A stretch of DNA of 64,000 nucleotides. Origin: Cyanobacteria bacterium UBA2855. Lineage in GTDB: Bacteria > Cyanobacteriota > Vampirovibrionia > Gastranaerophilales > Gastranaerophilaceae. The stretch spans positions 74,124-138,123 of the forward strand of contig DEFJ01000002.1 in the NCBI GenBank assembly GCA_002350725.1. Direction: 5' to 3'. The notes under the pieces were generated by a model that made no database searches, was not told the DNA's origin, and saw nothing but the letters and a program-made list of their open reading frames with translations. Made by a program: the position numbers and the translations under genes. Below, piece after piece: positions 17,180 to 26,980 of the stretch; position 1 is the stretch's first letter, and each line of letters opens with the position of its first letter.

Positions 17180-18655
17180 ATGTCAGAAGTAAGAGTCAGA
17201 ATAGCTCCGTCCCCAAGCGGCAATTTACACGTTGGGACAGCAAGAACAGCTTTATTCAACTATTTATTTGCTAAAAAAAATAACGGAAAATTTATTTTAA
17301 GAATTGAAGATACTGACGCAGAAAGAACAAGTCAGGCATATATTGATAATATTTTTGACAGTTTGAAAGCATTGGGCTTAAATTGGGATGAAGGTCCCGA
17401 TGTAGGCGGCGAATACGGACCATACACACAATCTGAAAGGTTTGATATTTATCCGAAATATGCTCAAATTCTTTTAGAAAAAGGGTTTGCATACGAATGT
17501 TTCTGCACACCGGAAGAACTGGAAGCAGAAAAGCAAGAAGCTCATGACAATAAAAAGCCTTACGTTTATACAAAAAGATGTGAAAATTTAACAGAAGAAG
17601 AAAAGGCTAAATTCAGAGCAGAAGGCAGAAAACCTGCAATAAGATTTAATATTGCAAAAGCGCAAAAGGCATTCCATGATTCTTCAATATTAACTTTTAA
17701 TGATTTGGTTAAAGGGGAATTGCATGTTGATACAAACTTGTTAGGTGATTTTGTTATCATGAAATCTAACGGAACACCTACGTACAATTTTGCAGTAGTT
17801 ATCGATGATATGTTGATGAAAATTTCTCATATTATTCGCGGCGAAGACCATATTTCAAATACATATAAACAAATTCTTATATATGAAGCTTTAGGTGCAG
17901 AAGTTCCGCAATTCGGACACTTGGGCATGATTTTGGCACCTGATAGAAGTAAATTATCAAAACGTCATGGGGCAACCGCCGTTTCAGAATTTGTTGAAAA
18001 AGGTTATTTAACAGATGCACTGATTAACTTTGTAGCATTGTTAGGCTGGGCGCCGTCAGACGGAGTTGAAATTAAAACAGTTGATGAAATCGCTCAAGAT
18101 TTCAGAATTCATGAAGTTTCGTCATCAAATTCAATATTTGAATATGACAAATTAAATTGGATGAACAGCCATTATATAAAAATGTTGGATATAGAAGACT
18201 TAAAAGAAAGATTAAAACCGTACTTAACTAAGTATGATTTAACGGAATTAAGTGATGCTCAATACACAAGAATGGTAGAAGTTACCCGAGAACCCCTTAC
18301 CCTGTTATCTGATATAACTGATGCGGTTCCTTACTTCTTTGGAGAAGATGTGGAAATTGAGCCAAAAGCACAGGAAGAGATATTGGATACGGAGGTAGCA
18401 CAGGATGTTTTGGAAGAGTTTGCACGACAAGCTCAAGAGTGGGAATTTTCGGAAGAAGAATTGCACCACAAGCTGGAAATATTTAGAGGACAATATAAAG
18501 AAAAAGGAATCAAGCCAAAAGTCACAATGTGGGCAATCCGCGCTGCGGTAACAGGCAGAACTTGCGGAGCTGATATGGCTGCAATCCTTGCAATACTGGG
18601 TAAAGAAAAATCTTTGCACAGAGTAAATAAATGCATTAAATCAGTTAAAGCTTAA
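17180..18655 (+). CDS. gltX: Glutamyl-tRNA synthetase
   Basis: The enzyme attaches glutamate to tRNA-Glu. The class I signature is PSPSGNLHVGTARTALFNY (HIGH region) near the N-terminus and the KMSKS loop is DRSKLSKRHG. The 491 residues match the family length and the C-terminal helical anticodon-binding domain is present. AAGGAAAGAAGG precedes the ATG. It is transcribed away from pheT and is followed by a strong terminator, so it is probably monocistronic. I did not find gatCAB or glnS in the window, so whether it also mischarges tRNA-Gln cannot be judged. Confidence 0.95.
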   Translation: MSEVRVRIAPSPSGNLHVGTARTALFNYLFAKKNNGKFILRIEDTDAERTSQAYIDNIFDSLKALGLNWDEGPDVGGEYGPYTQSERFDIYPKYAQILLEKGFAYECFCTPEELEAEKQEAHDNKKPYVYTKRCENLTEEEKAKFRAEGRKPAIRFNIAKAQKAFHDSSILTFNDLVKGELHVDTNLLGDFVIMKSNGTPTYNFAVVIDDMLMKISHIIRGEDHISNTYKQILIYEALGAEVPQFGHLGMILAPDRSKLSKRHGATAVSEFVEKGYLTDALINFVALLGWAPSDGVEIKTVDEIAQDFRIHEVSSSNSIFEYDKLNWMNSHYIKMLDIEDLKERLKPYLTKYDLTELSDAQYTRMVEVTREPLTLLSDITDAVPYFFGEDVEIEPKAQEEILDTEVAQDVLEEFARQAQEWEFSEEELHHKLEIFRGQYKEKGIKPKVTMWAIRAAVTGRTCGADMAAILAILGKEKSLHRVNKCIKSVKA

Positions 18656-18682
18656 TTGATTTGATTAAAATTATAAATTTGT

Positions 18683-18715
18683 AAAAGGTGAGGGAAACGT
18701 CACCTTTTATTTTTT
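18683..18715 (+). terminator. Rho-independent terminator of gltX
   Basis: AAAAGGTGA (18683-18691) pairs with TCACCTTTT (18700-18708), 9 bp, followed by a T-rich tract. Confidence 0.9.
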
Positions 18716-18763
18716 CAAAATTTGTGTTATGTTCTATTTATAATTAAAAAGGGGGTATCAAAT

Positions 18764-19060
18764 ATGCATGTAAACTCTGTGTCCGCATTATGCTGTAAAA
18801 AGCCTCACTTTGGTGCTGCACCGCGCAAGGTTGACGATTTAAGTAAAAAAGCTACTCTACAAGATTTGTATAGCGCAGAAGACAGGATTTTGGAACATAA
18901 TGAGGAGTTAATAAAAAAGCAAAATGAATTGCTATCTGTTGCTCTTATGTCTATGGCAAGACACGTTAATTCGCCGACACCAAATACATATGAAAATTTT
19001 AAGTTAGACTTGATAGAATTAGGTACCGGCGGGAATTTTAAAAAGATGCTTGATAATTAA
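18764..19060 (+). CDS. Small lineage-specific protein with N-terminal PHFG motif
   Basis: The 98-residue product begins at the ATG at 18764, which has AGGGGGT upstream; a TATAAT lies at 18739-18744. The first 20 residues include a Cys pair and PHFGAAP, followed by a probably helical region (ILEHNEELIKKQNELLSVALM) and an unstructured middle. There is no signal peptide or membrane segment. I know no family for it. The short N-terminal aromatic-Gly motif is reminiscent of LTFKGSF in the 814-residue membrane protein later in this window; shared N-terminal motifs of this sort may mark proteins of this lineage. Terminators flank it on both sides, so it is its own transcription unit. Confidence 0.65.
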   Translation: MHVNSVSALCCKKPHFGAAPRKVDDLSKKATLQDLYSAEDRILEHNEELIKKQNELLSVALMSMARHVNSPTPNTYENFKLDLIELGTGGNFKKMLDN

Positions 19061-19081
19061 TAAGTTTTTATAAGGTATTAA

Positions 19082-19114
19082 AAAAGAGGTTATCAGAAAT
19101 TGATAACCTCTTTT
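19082..19114. terminator. Bidirectional terminator between the small protein gene and gapA
   Basis: AAAAGAGGTTATCA (19082-19095) pairs perfectly over 14 bp with TGATAACCTCTTTT (19101-19114), loop GAAAT. The A/T ends provide U-runs on both strands. Confidence 0.92.
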
Positions 19115-19133
19115 AGTATTTCTAAATTAAGAA

Positions 19134-20144
<1,011 letters not shown>

Positions 20145-20257
20145 TTACTCCTTCTTATTTTGTAAATCTTACTTATACATGTCACTTATACCATCAACAA
20201 AAATCTTAATCAAGTGGATTAGCCATGCCAAAAGTTAAGAAAAAATTAAAATTTTGC

Positions 20258-20272
20258 GTAACGTTTTGTTAC
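20258..20272. promoter_or_regulatory. Possible operator upstream of gapA
   Basis: GTAAC-GTTTT-GTTAC is a perfect 5-bp inverted repeat with a 5-nt spacer, 120 bp before the gapA ATG and about 85 bp before the ribosome site of the small ORF on the other strand. It could serve either. No regulator is identified. Confidence 0.3.
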
Positions 20273-20356
20273 AAGATTAAGCAAAAAATTAAAGAATTAC
20301 AAAAAAAATCCGATAAATAGTAAGTAATCAGATAGAAATAACAAGGAGTTATATAA

Positions 20357-20512
20357 ATGTTGAAAAAGATTCAATCCCCATCGTCAAATATTTGTGACAG
20401 TGTGGAATTCATATTAAGAGGAGCGAGAAAACGCCGAGCTATGGCGATTCAATCCGCTCGGAGCATATCTTCCGAGTCAGGAGTCAAGACAACTTTTGCG
20501 GTTGTAAAATAG
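20357..20512 (+). CDS. Possible 51-residue small protein
   Basis: An ATG with a near-perfect ribosome site (AAGGAG, 8-9 nt upstream) opens a 51-codon frame ending in TAG at 20510-20512. The peptide starts MLKKIQSPSS, has a basic middle (LRGARKRRAMAIQSARS) and ends GVKTTFAVVK. It has no signal peptide or membrane segment and I recognise no family. The codon third positions are less AT-biased than in neighbouring genes, which fits constraint from RNA structure or a different origin. Either a small basic protein or a structured RNA with a translated part is possible. Confidence 0.45.
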   Translation: MLKKIQSPSSNICDSVEFILRGARKRRAMAIQSARSISSESGVKTTFAVVK

Positions 20513-20586
20513 GTACGCAAAAGGATATTAAGAAAAATGACCCTCTAGCGGTCGAACAGAGAATAAGAAAGAGAGCTAATATAAAT

Positions 20587-20616
20587 AACCGGTTTGAGCA
20601 ATTCAGCCGGTTTTTA
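20587..20616 (+). terminator. Terminator of the structured locus
   Basis: AACCGG (20587-20592) pairs with CCGGTT (20607-20612), extended by weaker pairs, followed by a T-rich tract. Confidence 0.75.
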
Positions 20617-20641
20617 TTTTTGTACCCCAAAAGAACAACGA

Positions 20642-20671
20642 AAAACACCCGCCTAAACAGACGGGTGTTTT
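20642..20671. terminator. Terminator downstream of ferredoxin
   Basis: AAAACACCCG (20642-20651) pairs over 10 bp with CGGGTGTTTT (20662-20671). It lies 22 bp beyond the ferredoxin stop on the minus strand and can also catch plus-strand read-through. Confidence 0.85.
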
Positions 20672-20693
20672 CTATAAAAATTTAAGAGTGTAA

Positions 20694-20870
20694 TTACTCA
20701 ACAGTTATTGCACCAACCGGGCAAGCATCAGCAGCTTCTTTAACAGCATCGATGTTATCAGCTACAGCAGATTCATCAACAACAGCTTTATCTTCGATAG
20801 AAAATACTGCATCACAAATAGATTCGCATGCGCCGCAAGCAATGCAATCATCACTAATAGTTACGCTCAT
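20694..20870 (-). CDS. Small [4Fe-4S] ferredoxin
   Basis: The 58-residue electron carrier begins MSVTISDD at the ATG at 20870, preceded by AAAAAGGAG; a longer in-frame start lacks a ribosome site. Cluster ligands are CIACGAC (Cys 9, 12, 15) and the distant Cys in ACPVGAITVE, with a further Cys at 19. This is the single-cluster pattern of Thermotoga/Bacillus-type ferredoxins, with the second cluster region replaced by an acidic loop. It probably serves low-potential fermentative redox enzymes, but no partner is adjacent. It is flanked by a terminator and appears to be monocistronic. Confidence 0.92.
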   Translation of the reverse strand: MSVTISDDCIACGACESICDAVFSIEDKAVVDESAVADNIDAVKEAADACPVGAITVE

Positions 20871-21015
20871 TTTAGTTCTCCTTTTTATAATTACAATACA
20901 CACGAGTAAAAACTCGTACGAAAATTATACACCAGAAAAATTAAAAACGCAATTTATAATAATTTATAGTCGTATGGATTAATTATAATTTTTAATTAAC
21001 TAAGCATAATAAGTT

Positions 21016-22191
21016 TTACATTATCCATTCTTTTACGAATTTTGCGACATTGTCAAAGCCGATTAGCGTTCCGAGGGCTTTTCCATGCTCCTGTTTTGTA
21101 TAGACAAGTACCGGCACTTTTTCTCTTGTATGGTCGGTTCCCTCTACACAAGGGTCACATCCGTGGTCTGCCGTAATTATCAGCATATCATCATCCGTCA
21201 TTGCTTCCGTTATTGCAGGTAAATACGTGTCGATTTCTTCTATCGCCCTGCCGTATCCTGCCGCATCGTTTCTGTGTCCGTACAGCATATCCGTATCTAC
21301 TAGGTTTGTAAATATCATTTCATAAGGCATTCCTTTTTCAACGTAATCTTTATAAGCAATTGACGGTAAATTAAGCTCGTTTTTTACGGCTTTCAAAGTT
21401 AATTCCAATCCCTCTTTATTCGAACCCGTATGGATAGCATGGGTAATACCTGATTTTGAAAATATATCCTCAATTTTTCCTATTCCAATAACTTTTGCGC
21501 CATTGTCTTTAATATCATTCAGCAAGGTATGTTTTGGAACCATTGAATAATCTCTTCTGTCCTTAGAAATTCTTGTCGGCTTACCATCAATAATTTTATA
21601 CGGTCTTGCAATTACTCTTGATACGTTGTAATCTCCGTCATCAAGAATTTTTCTTGCAATTTCACACCATTTATATAATGTTTCAAGCGGGATTAAATCA
21701 GTGTCAAGAGCAATTTGAAACACGCTGTCAGCACTTGTATAAACTATCGGGAATTTTGTTTCGTGATGTTCATTGTTCAATTTTTCTATAATTGCAGTTC
21801 CGCTTGCCGGAATGTTTGCCAACACACCGCCACAACCTGTTTCTTCAATAAATTTATCAATTAACTTAGCCGGAAAGCCTTCAGGAAACGTTGCAAACGG
21901 CTTTTCGTTAACAAGTCCCATAAACTCCCAATGCCCTGTTGTAGTGTCTTTACCCTTTGACTTTTCAATCATTGTTCCGTATTTTGCGGTAGGTTTATCA
22001 GTTTTTGATATACCCATAAAGTCCTGAAGGTTTCCCAATCCCATTTTAGAAAGATTTGGTACATTTAAACCGTTATTAAACTCGCAAACATGTTTTAGGG
22101 TATTACACTCAGGAACATCATTAAATTCACGACAATCATCCATTGCTCCAATACCCATTGAATCTATAACTACAACTATTGATCTTTTCAT
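21016..22191 (-). CDS. deoB: Phosphopentomutase
   Basis: DeoB interconverts ribose- or deoxyribose-1-phosphate and the 5-phosphates, linking nucleoside breakdown to the pentose pathway. It is an alkaline-phosphatase-superfamily metalloenzyme: metal ligands lie in VVIDSMGIGAMDD at the start and in ITADHGCDP then GTDHTRE near the end. Length 391 fits. AGGGGAT precedes the ATG. Functionally it belongs with punA and upp elsewhere in the window, giving a nucleoside salvage route. It is divergent from alaS. Confidence 0.95.
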   Translation of the reverse strand: MKRSIVVVIDSMGIGAMDDCREFNDVPECNTLKHVCEFNNGLNVPNLSKMGLGNLQDFMGISKTDKPTAKYGTMIEKSKGKDTTTGHWEFMGLVNEKPFATFPEGFPAKLIDKFIEETGCGGVLANIPASGTAIIEKLNNEHHETKFPIVYTSADSVFQIALDTDLIPLETLYKWCEIARKILDDGDYNVSRVIARPYKIIDGKPTRISKDRRDYSMVPKHTLLNDIKDNGAKVIGIGKIEDIFSKSGITHAIHTGSNKEGLELTLKAVKNELNLPSIAYKDYVEKGMPYEMIFTNLVDTDMLYGHRNDAAGYGRAIEEIDTYLPAITEAMTDDDMLIITADHGCDPCVEGTDHTREKVPVLVYTKQEHGKALGTLIGFDNVAKFVKEWIM

Positions 22192-22255
22192 AAATTAATC
22201 CCCTTTTGTCCTAATTTTACCACACAATATGTTTTTTGAGAAATTTATATTTATT

Positions 22256-22283
22256 TTGCAAGAAATCATGTTTATTATACAAT
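22256..22283 (+). promoter_or_regulatory. Likely alaS promoter
   Basis: TTGCAA (22256-22261), a 16-bp spacer and TACAAT (22278-22283) lie about 57 bp before the alaS ATG. The predicted leader contains a small AGGC/GCCT hairpin and an AGAGGA ribosome site. Confidence 0.45.
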
Positions 22284-22339
22284 AATCTAAGAAGGCGTTT
22301 TGCCTATATATACCGAAAAAGAAAAGAGGATAAAAGATT

Positions 22340-24943
22340 ATGCTAGGCGGAAATGAGATTAGAGATTTATATCTTAATTATTTCAAAGAAAAACATCAAC
22401 ATACAATTGTAGAAAGTTCAAGTCTTGTACCTGATAACCCTACAGTATTGTTGACTACTGCGGGAATGTTACAATTTTTACCTATATTTTTAGGAATACA
22501 AGATTGTCCGTATGAACCCGCAAGAGCCGCCTCTTGCCAAAAATGTGCCCGTGCAGGCGGTAAAGATTCCGATATTGAAAACGTCGGAAGAACCCCTCGC
22601 CATCACACATTTTTTGAAATGTTAGGAAACTTTTCTTTCGGCGATTATTATAAAAAAGAAATTATTCCTTGGGCATGGGAATTTGTTACAGAAGTTTTAA
22701 AATTGGATAAAGACAGATTGTGGATAACTATTTTTGAAACTGATGACGAAGCATACGATATATGGAGAAGCGTAGGTGTCCCTGCCGAAAGAATTAAACG
22801 AAAAGGGAAAAAAGATAACTTCTGGGGACCTCCGGGAGCATCAGGTTCTTGCGGTCCTTGTTCTGAAATTCACTACGACTTAGGTGAAGAATATAGCTGC
22901 GGTCATCCGAATTGCGGTATAGATACTTGTGAATGCGACAGATGGGTTGAAATTTGGAATTTGGTATTCACCGAATTATATCAGGATGAAGAAGGAAATC
23001 AATCACCTCTTGGTAAAAAAAATGTTGATACCGGTATGGGCTTAGAACGTATCACTATGGTTTGCCAAGGTGTAGCGTCTACATTTGAAACAGATTTATT
23101 GAAACCGATTATGGATAAAGTTTGCGAAATGAGCGGTGTTCCTTATAAAAAATCCGAAAAAACCGATATTTCACTCCGTATAATTACAGACCATGCAAGA
23201 TGCGTAACCTTCTTAATTTCCGATGGTGTAATTCCGGGGAATGAGGGTAGAAGTTATGTATTGAGGATGATTTTACGCCGTGCATTAAGACATGGAAAAA
23301 TTCTCGGAATGGAATTACCGTTCTTGTATAAGCTCGTAGACGTCGTTGTTGACAGATACGGAAAAGCATATCCGGAATTAGTAAAAAATAAAGCAAAAGT
23401 TATTGAAACAATAAAGCGAGAAGAAGAAAGATTTGGACAAACTCTTGACAGAGGCTACAAACTTCTTGATGAATTTATTGATAACAAAAAAGATATTGAC
23501 GGAGAAAGTGCATTCAGATTGTATGATACTTTTGGCTTCCCTCTTGAATTGACAAAAGAAATTGCTGAAGAAAACGGTTTACACGTTGACGAAGACGGAT
23601 ACAAAGCGGCAATGCAAGAGCAAAAAGACAGAGCAAAAGCCGCAACCGCAAAAATCTCAGTTACTGGCGATATGAAATATGCAAAAGTTGAAAAAGAAGT
23701 AGGTTCAACAGAATTTATCGGATACGAATACAATGAATGCAATGATGCCAAAATCCTTGCAACAATTGACGGAGAAGGATACGTTGATATTGTCCTTAAC
23801 AAAACTCCATTCTATGCTGAATGTGGTGGTCAAGTCGGCGATAGCGGGATTATTGAGAATGAAAATCTTAAACTTGAAGTTTTAACAACGTTCAAGGTTA
23901 ATGATTTATACGTTCACAGATGTACTGTTTTGAATGGTGAAATTACTGTTGGAGAAACAGTCAAAGCTATTATTGATATCTCAAAACGTGAAGAAATTCG
24001 TGTTCACCATACATCAGCCCATCTTTTACAGGCGGCATTAATCAAAGTCGTAGGAGATGAAGTTAAACAGGCTGGTTCCTATGTAGACGATGAGAGAATG
24101 AGATTTGACTTCACTTTTTCAAGAGCCATGACTCCTGATGAAATTAAGAAAACCGAAAATCTTATGAACAAGTGGATTGGGGAAGGATATACCGTCAATA
24201 CTAAAGTAATGGGGATTGAGGAAGCAAAATTAACAGGAGCAACTGCCTTATTTGGTGAAAAATACGGCGATAATGTTCGTGTCGTTTCAATTGAAAAGAA
24301 CGGCGAAAGTATTTCAAAAGAATTTTGTGCAGGTACTCATGCCAGAGAACTGAAAGATTTAAGATTTATCAAAATAGTTTCTGAAAGCGCTATTGCAGCA
24401 GGCACTCGACGTATTGAATGTGTTGTTTCAAAATCAGCACTTAACTTTGTAAACGGGAAAGTGGCAGTAACTGATGAATTGGCATCAAAATTCAAAGCTC
24501 ATTCCGATGAAGTCATAGAACGTGTTGAAAAACTTCAGGAGGAAAACAAAGAGCTTCAAAAGGAAATAGAAAAATTGCAGGAAGAAAATGCCCGAGCAAA
24601 ATTTGCAACATTCCTTGATAAGGCTCAAAATATCGAAGGCGGAAAACTGTTTATTTCAAAGGTGCTTGATTTAAAACCTTTAGCAATGAAGATTGGTTTA
24701 GAATTTATGTCTAAGAAACTGGGAGAGAGCATAATTGTTCTTGCTTCAGATAAGACGGTTGCAGTAAAAGTTTCCGACAGTTTTGTTAAAAAAGGTGTAA
24801 ATGCCGGAAAAATTGTCGGAGAAATTGCCCGAGCTACAGGTGCTAACGGTGGAGGCAGACCGAATTTTGCACAAGGCGGCATTAAAGATTTCTCAAAATT
24901 AGATGAAATTCTTCCTCAAATTGAGGTTGAACTAAAAAAATAA
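22340..24943 (+). CDS. alaS: Alanyl-tRNA synthetase
   Basis: The enzyme charges tRNA-Ala and edits mischarged Ser and Gly. Class II catalytic motifs are near the N-terminus (RTPRHHTFFEMLGNFSFGDYY). The editing domain has HTSAHLLQ for the HxxxH zinc site and CAGTHARE for the CxxxH site. A coiled coil (VEKLQEENKELQKEIEKLQ) leads to the DHHA1 C-Ala domain with GGRPNFAQGG. The 867 residues match the family. AAGAGGATAAAAGATT precedes the ATG. It is flanked by deoB (divergent) and a shared terminator with the surface-polysaccharide operon. Confidence 0.97.
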   Translation: MLGGNEIRDLYLNYFKEKHQHTIVESSSLVPDNPTVLLTTAGMLQFLPIFLGIQDCPYEPARAASCQKCARAGGKDSDIENVGRTPRHHTFFEMLGNFSFGDYYKKEIIPWAWEFVTEVLKLDKDRLWITIFETDDEAYDIWRSVGVPAERIKRKGKKDNFWGPPGASGSCGPCSEIHYDLGEEYSCGHPNCGIDTCECDRWVEIWNLVFTELYQDEEGNQSPLGKKNVDTGMGLERITMVCQGVASTFETDLLKPIMDKVCEMSGVPYKKSEKTDISLRIITDHARCVTFLISDGVIPGNEGRSYVLRMILRRALRHGKILGMELPFLYKLVDVVVDRYGKAYPELVKNKAKVIETIKREEERFGQTLDRGYKLLDEFIDNKKDIDGESAFRLYDTFGFPLELTKEIAEENGLHVDEDGYKAAMQEQKDRAKAATAKISVTGDMKYAKVEKEVGSTEFIGYEYNECNDAKILATIDGEGYVDIVLNKTPFYAECGGQVGDSGIIENENLKLEVLTTFKVNDLYVHRCTVLNGEITVGETVKAIIDISKREEIRVHHTSAHLLQAALIKVVGDEVKQAGSYVDDERMRFDFTFSRAMTPDEIKKTENLMNKWIGEGYTVNTKVMGIEEAKLTGATALFGEKYGDNVRVVSIEKNGESISKEFCAGTHARELKDLRFIKIVSESAIAAGTRRIECVVSKSALNFVNGKVAVTDELASKFKAHSDEVIERVEKLQEENKELQKEIEKLQEENARAKFATFLDKAQNIEGGKLFISKVLDLKPLAMKIGLEFMSKKLGESIIVLASDKTVAVKVSDSFVKKGVNAGKIVGEIARATGANGGGRPNFAQGGIKDFSKLDEILPQIEVELKK

Positions 24944-24962
24944 ATATAAGTCTGTATAATAT

Positions 24963-24995
24963 AAACACGCAGTGTTATTCGCTGCGTGTTTTTCA
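24963..24995. terminator. Bidirectional terminator between alaS and the surface operon
   Basis: AAACACGCAG (24963-24972) pairs over 10 bp with CTGCGTGTTT (24982-24991) and is followed by T on the plus strand. Confidence 0.88.
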
Positions 24996-25940
24996 ATTCT
25001 TGTAATACCAATCTATAAAATTTTTAATACCGTGTTCAAATGATATTTGAGGGTTGTAGTTTAATAAATTGCGTGCTTTTGTAATATCCGCCGCAGTTTT
25101 TTTCACATCTCCTTTTTGAGGAGGACAATGTTTAATTGTTGCCTTTTTATTTAATACTTTTTCAATAGTTGTTACTGCATCATACAATTTAATCGGATTA
25201 TTTCCTCCTATATTAATGATTTCGTACGGGGTTTTTTCATACTTTATTGCAGCACAAATCCCGGAAACAACATCATCAATATATGTATAATCCCTTATGG
25301 TACTTCCATCTCCATATATATAAAGCGGCGTATTGTTTTTTATTGAATCTGTAAATTTTCGAATTGCCAAATCAGGTCTTTGTCGGGGACCGTATACTGT
25401 AAAAAACCGCAGGCATACTGCATGAAGATTAGAATTTTTAGTAAATGAATAAATAATCTTTTCCGCTGTTAATTTTGTTACGGCATACGGGGAAATCGGT
25501 TGTAAATTGGTAAAATCTTCTTTAAATTTAACTTCTCTCCTATTTCCATACACTGAAGATGAGGATGCAAAAATTATTTTTTCCACATTGTATTTTTTTA
25601 TTTTTTTAAGAATATTTATAGTACCTTTTATATTGGTGTTTATATATTTTGCCGGATTTTTAAAAGAGTTTCTTACTCCAACGCAGGCTGCAAGATGAAC
25701 AACCGTATCAATTTTGTTTTCTTCAAATATTTTGTCTAATGATTTGTTATCTAAAATATCAGCAGTATAAATTTTATAGTTGGAATTACCAATCAGAGTT
25801 GAGATATTTTGTTTTTTTAGTTGGATATCATAATAATTATCAAAATTATCAATAGTAATAACTCGCTCTCCGGCATTTAACAATTTTTCTGCCAGAGTTG
25901 AGCCTATAAAACCTGCACCGCCTGTAATTAGGACAACCAT
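24993..25940 (-). CDS. NAD-dependent NDP-sugar epimerase
   Basis: The 315-residue short-chain dehydrogenase/epimerase has the N-terminal NAD motif ITGGAGFIGSTLAEKLL and the catalytic SPYAVTKLTAEK (Tyr-x3-Lys, with the Ser in ASSSSVYG). RFFTVYGPRQRPDLA resembles UDP-glucuronate 4-epimerases more than plain GalE, but the substrate cannot be fixed. It would supply an activated sugar for surface glycans. It is the last gene of the five-gene operon, 38 nt after the GT2 gene, with an AGGGGT ribosome site. Confidence 0.88.
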   Translation of the reverse strand: MVVLITGGAGFIGSTLAEKLLNAGERVITIDNFDNYYDIQLKKQNISTLIGNSNYKIYTADILDNKSLDKIFEENKIDTVVHLAACVGVRNSFKNPAKYINTNIKGTINILKKIKKYNVEKIIFASSSSVYGNRREVKFKEDFTNLQPISPYAVTKLTAEKIIYSFTKNSNLHAVCLRFFTVYGPRQRPDLAIRKFTDSIKNNTPLYIYGDGSTIRDYTYIDDVVSGICAAIKYEKTPYEIINIGGNNPIKLYDAVTTIEKVLNKKATIKHCPPQKGDVKKTAADITKARNLLNYNPQISFEHGIKNFIDWYYKN

Positions 25941-25978
25941 GCTTTTACCCCTATTAACTGAAATATTACAATATTATA

Positions 25979-26971
25979 TTACGACCATAAATTTTCTTGT
26001 ACCATAAAATTATTCACTTGTTCAAAAGAATGCTCTTTTATGAATTTTATTATGTTCATATTTTTCTTTTCAAAGGGGAAAAAGTCGTCATTATTAAATT
26101 TTTCGTAGTCAATATCAATATTATATTTTTTTATTTTATTGATAATTTCGTTTCTCAGTTCAGGATTTATTTTTTGCAATATTACTACCAAATTGCATGT
26201 TAAATGTGCATAATGTATGTTTTTAAATTTTTCAAATACATTTGCATTTTTTAATATATCCTCCGCTAACGAAAAAGCTTTAAATACATCGTATACTTTG
26301 CGATTTTTATTCATTGTAATTCCATCAACCCGCTGAACTGCATAAAAATAAAACGGAATCGGTAAATAATTTACCCTCTGAGCTTTTGTATACACTTCTG
26401 CCCAATGAGGTACATCTTGATTATTCAAATTTTTTTCAAATTTTATATTTTTAATTAATTCAGTTGAATAAAATTTTGCCCACGTTGCAACCGGAACAAA
26501 CCGATAAACAAAAGTTTCGGCTGTTTGATAATTAAATGTTTCCTTCCCATATTTTTTTATTATAGGAGTGTAATGCATTGTTGAAAGCACTTTACCCTCA
26601 GACGTTCCTCTTAAAAAGTCAAATATCACCACATCAGAATTATGTTTTTTTGCAAAATCATACAGACTTTCAAGGGTGTTTTTAGCAATAAAATCGTCTG
26701 AATCGACAAACATCGTATATTTTCCGTTTACAAATTTCAATGCAGTATTTCTTGCCTCTGATAATCCCAAATTCTCCTGATGAATAACTTTTATATTCGC
26801 ATATTTTTTTGCGTACTCATCCAAAATTTTTCCCGAATTATCCGTCGAACCGTCATCAACACATATAATTTCATAATCACCGACAAAAGTCTGATCAACA
26901 ATTGTATCAAGACATCTAGGCAAATATTTTTCAACATTATAAACTGGTACTGTTACAGAAATTTTTACCAT
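25979..26971 (-). CDS. GT2 family glycosyltransferase
   Basis: The 330-residue cytoplasmic protein has a GT-A fold: VTVPVYNVEKYLPRCLDTI, the nucleotide-binding ICVDDGSTDNSG, and the DXD motif in FVDSDDF. The C-terminal third is divergent and helical. It likely adds a sugar to a cell-surface glycan or lipid carrier. It lies 9 nt after the GHL10 gene and 38 nt before the epimerase gene, so it is part of the same transcript. Its N-terminal half is close to that of the GT2 at 57618-58838, suggesting a small paralogous family. AGGA precedes the ATG. Confidence 0.9.
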   Translation of the reverse strand: MVKISVTVPVYNVEKYLPRCLDTIVDQTFVGDYEIICVDDGSTDNSGKILDEYAKKYANIKVIHQENLGLSEARNTALKFVNGKYTMFVDSDDFIAKNTLESLYDFAKKHNSDVVIFDFLRGTSEGKVLSTMHYTPIIKKYGKETFNYQTAETFVYRFVPVATWAKFYSTELIKNIKFEKNLNNQDVPHWAEVYTKAQRVNYLPIPFYFYAVQRVDGITMNKNRKVYDVFKAFSLAEDILKNANVFEKFKNIHYAHLTCNLVVILQKINPELRNEIINKIKKYNIDIDYEKFNNDDFFPFEKKNMNIIKFIKEHSFEQVNNFMVQENLWS

Positions 26972-26980
26972 ATAGCAGTC

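Larger units (their letters stand above)
20341..20622 (+). ncRNA. Candidate structured RNA locus, possibly with a coding segment
   Basis: This stretch is visibly richer in GC than its AT-rich surroundings and full of short inverted repeats. CGCC (20432-20435) can pair with GGCG (20443-20446). CCGAGC (20434-20439) can pair with GCTCGG (20456-20461), which excludes pairing of CTCGGA (20457-20462) with TCCGAG (20471-20476). ACAAC/GTTGT and GACC/GGTC stems follow. It ends at an intrinsic terminator (20587-20616). Mutually exclusive stems are typical of regulatory or processed RNAs. I tried to fit 6S RNA, SRP RNA, tmRNA and RNase P RNA and saw none of their conserved cores. Confidence 0.45.

Noticed and set aside
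20341..20622. 6S RNA, SRP RNA, tmRNA or RNase P RNA
   Set aside because: Conserved cores (SRP GGAA loop region, tmRNA tag and tRNA-like ends, RNase P P4 sequences) are not visible, and the region lacks one long 6S-like hairpin.
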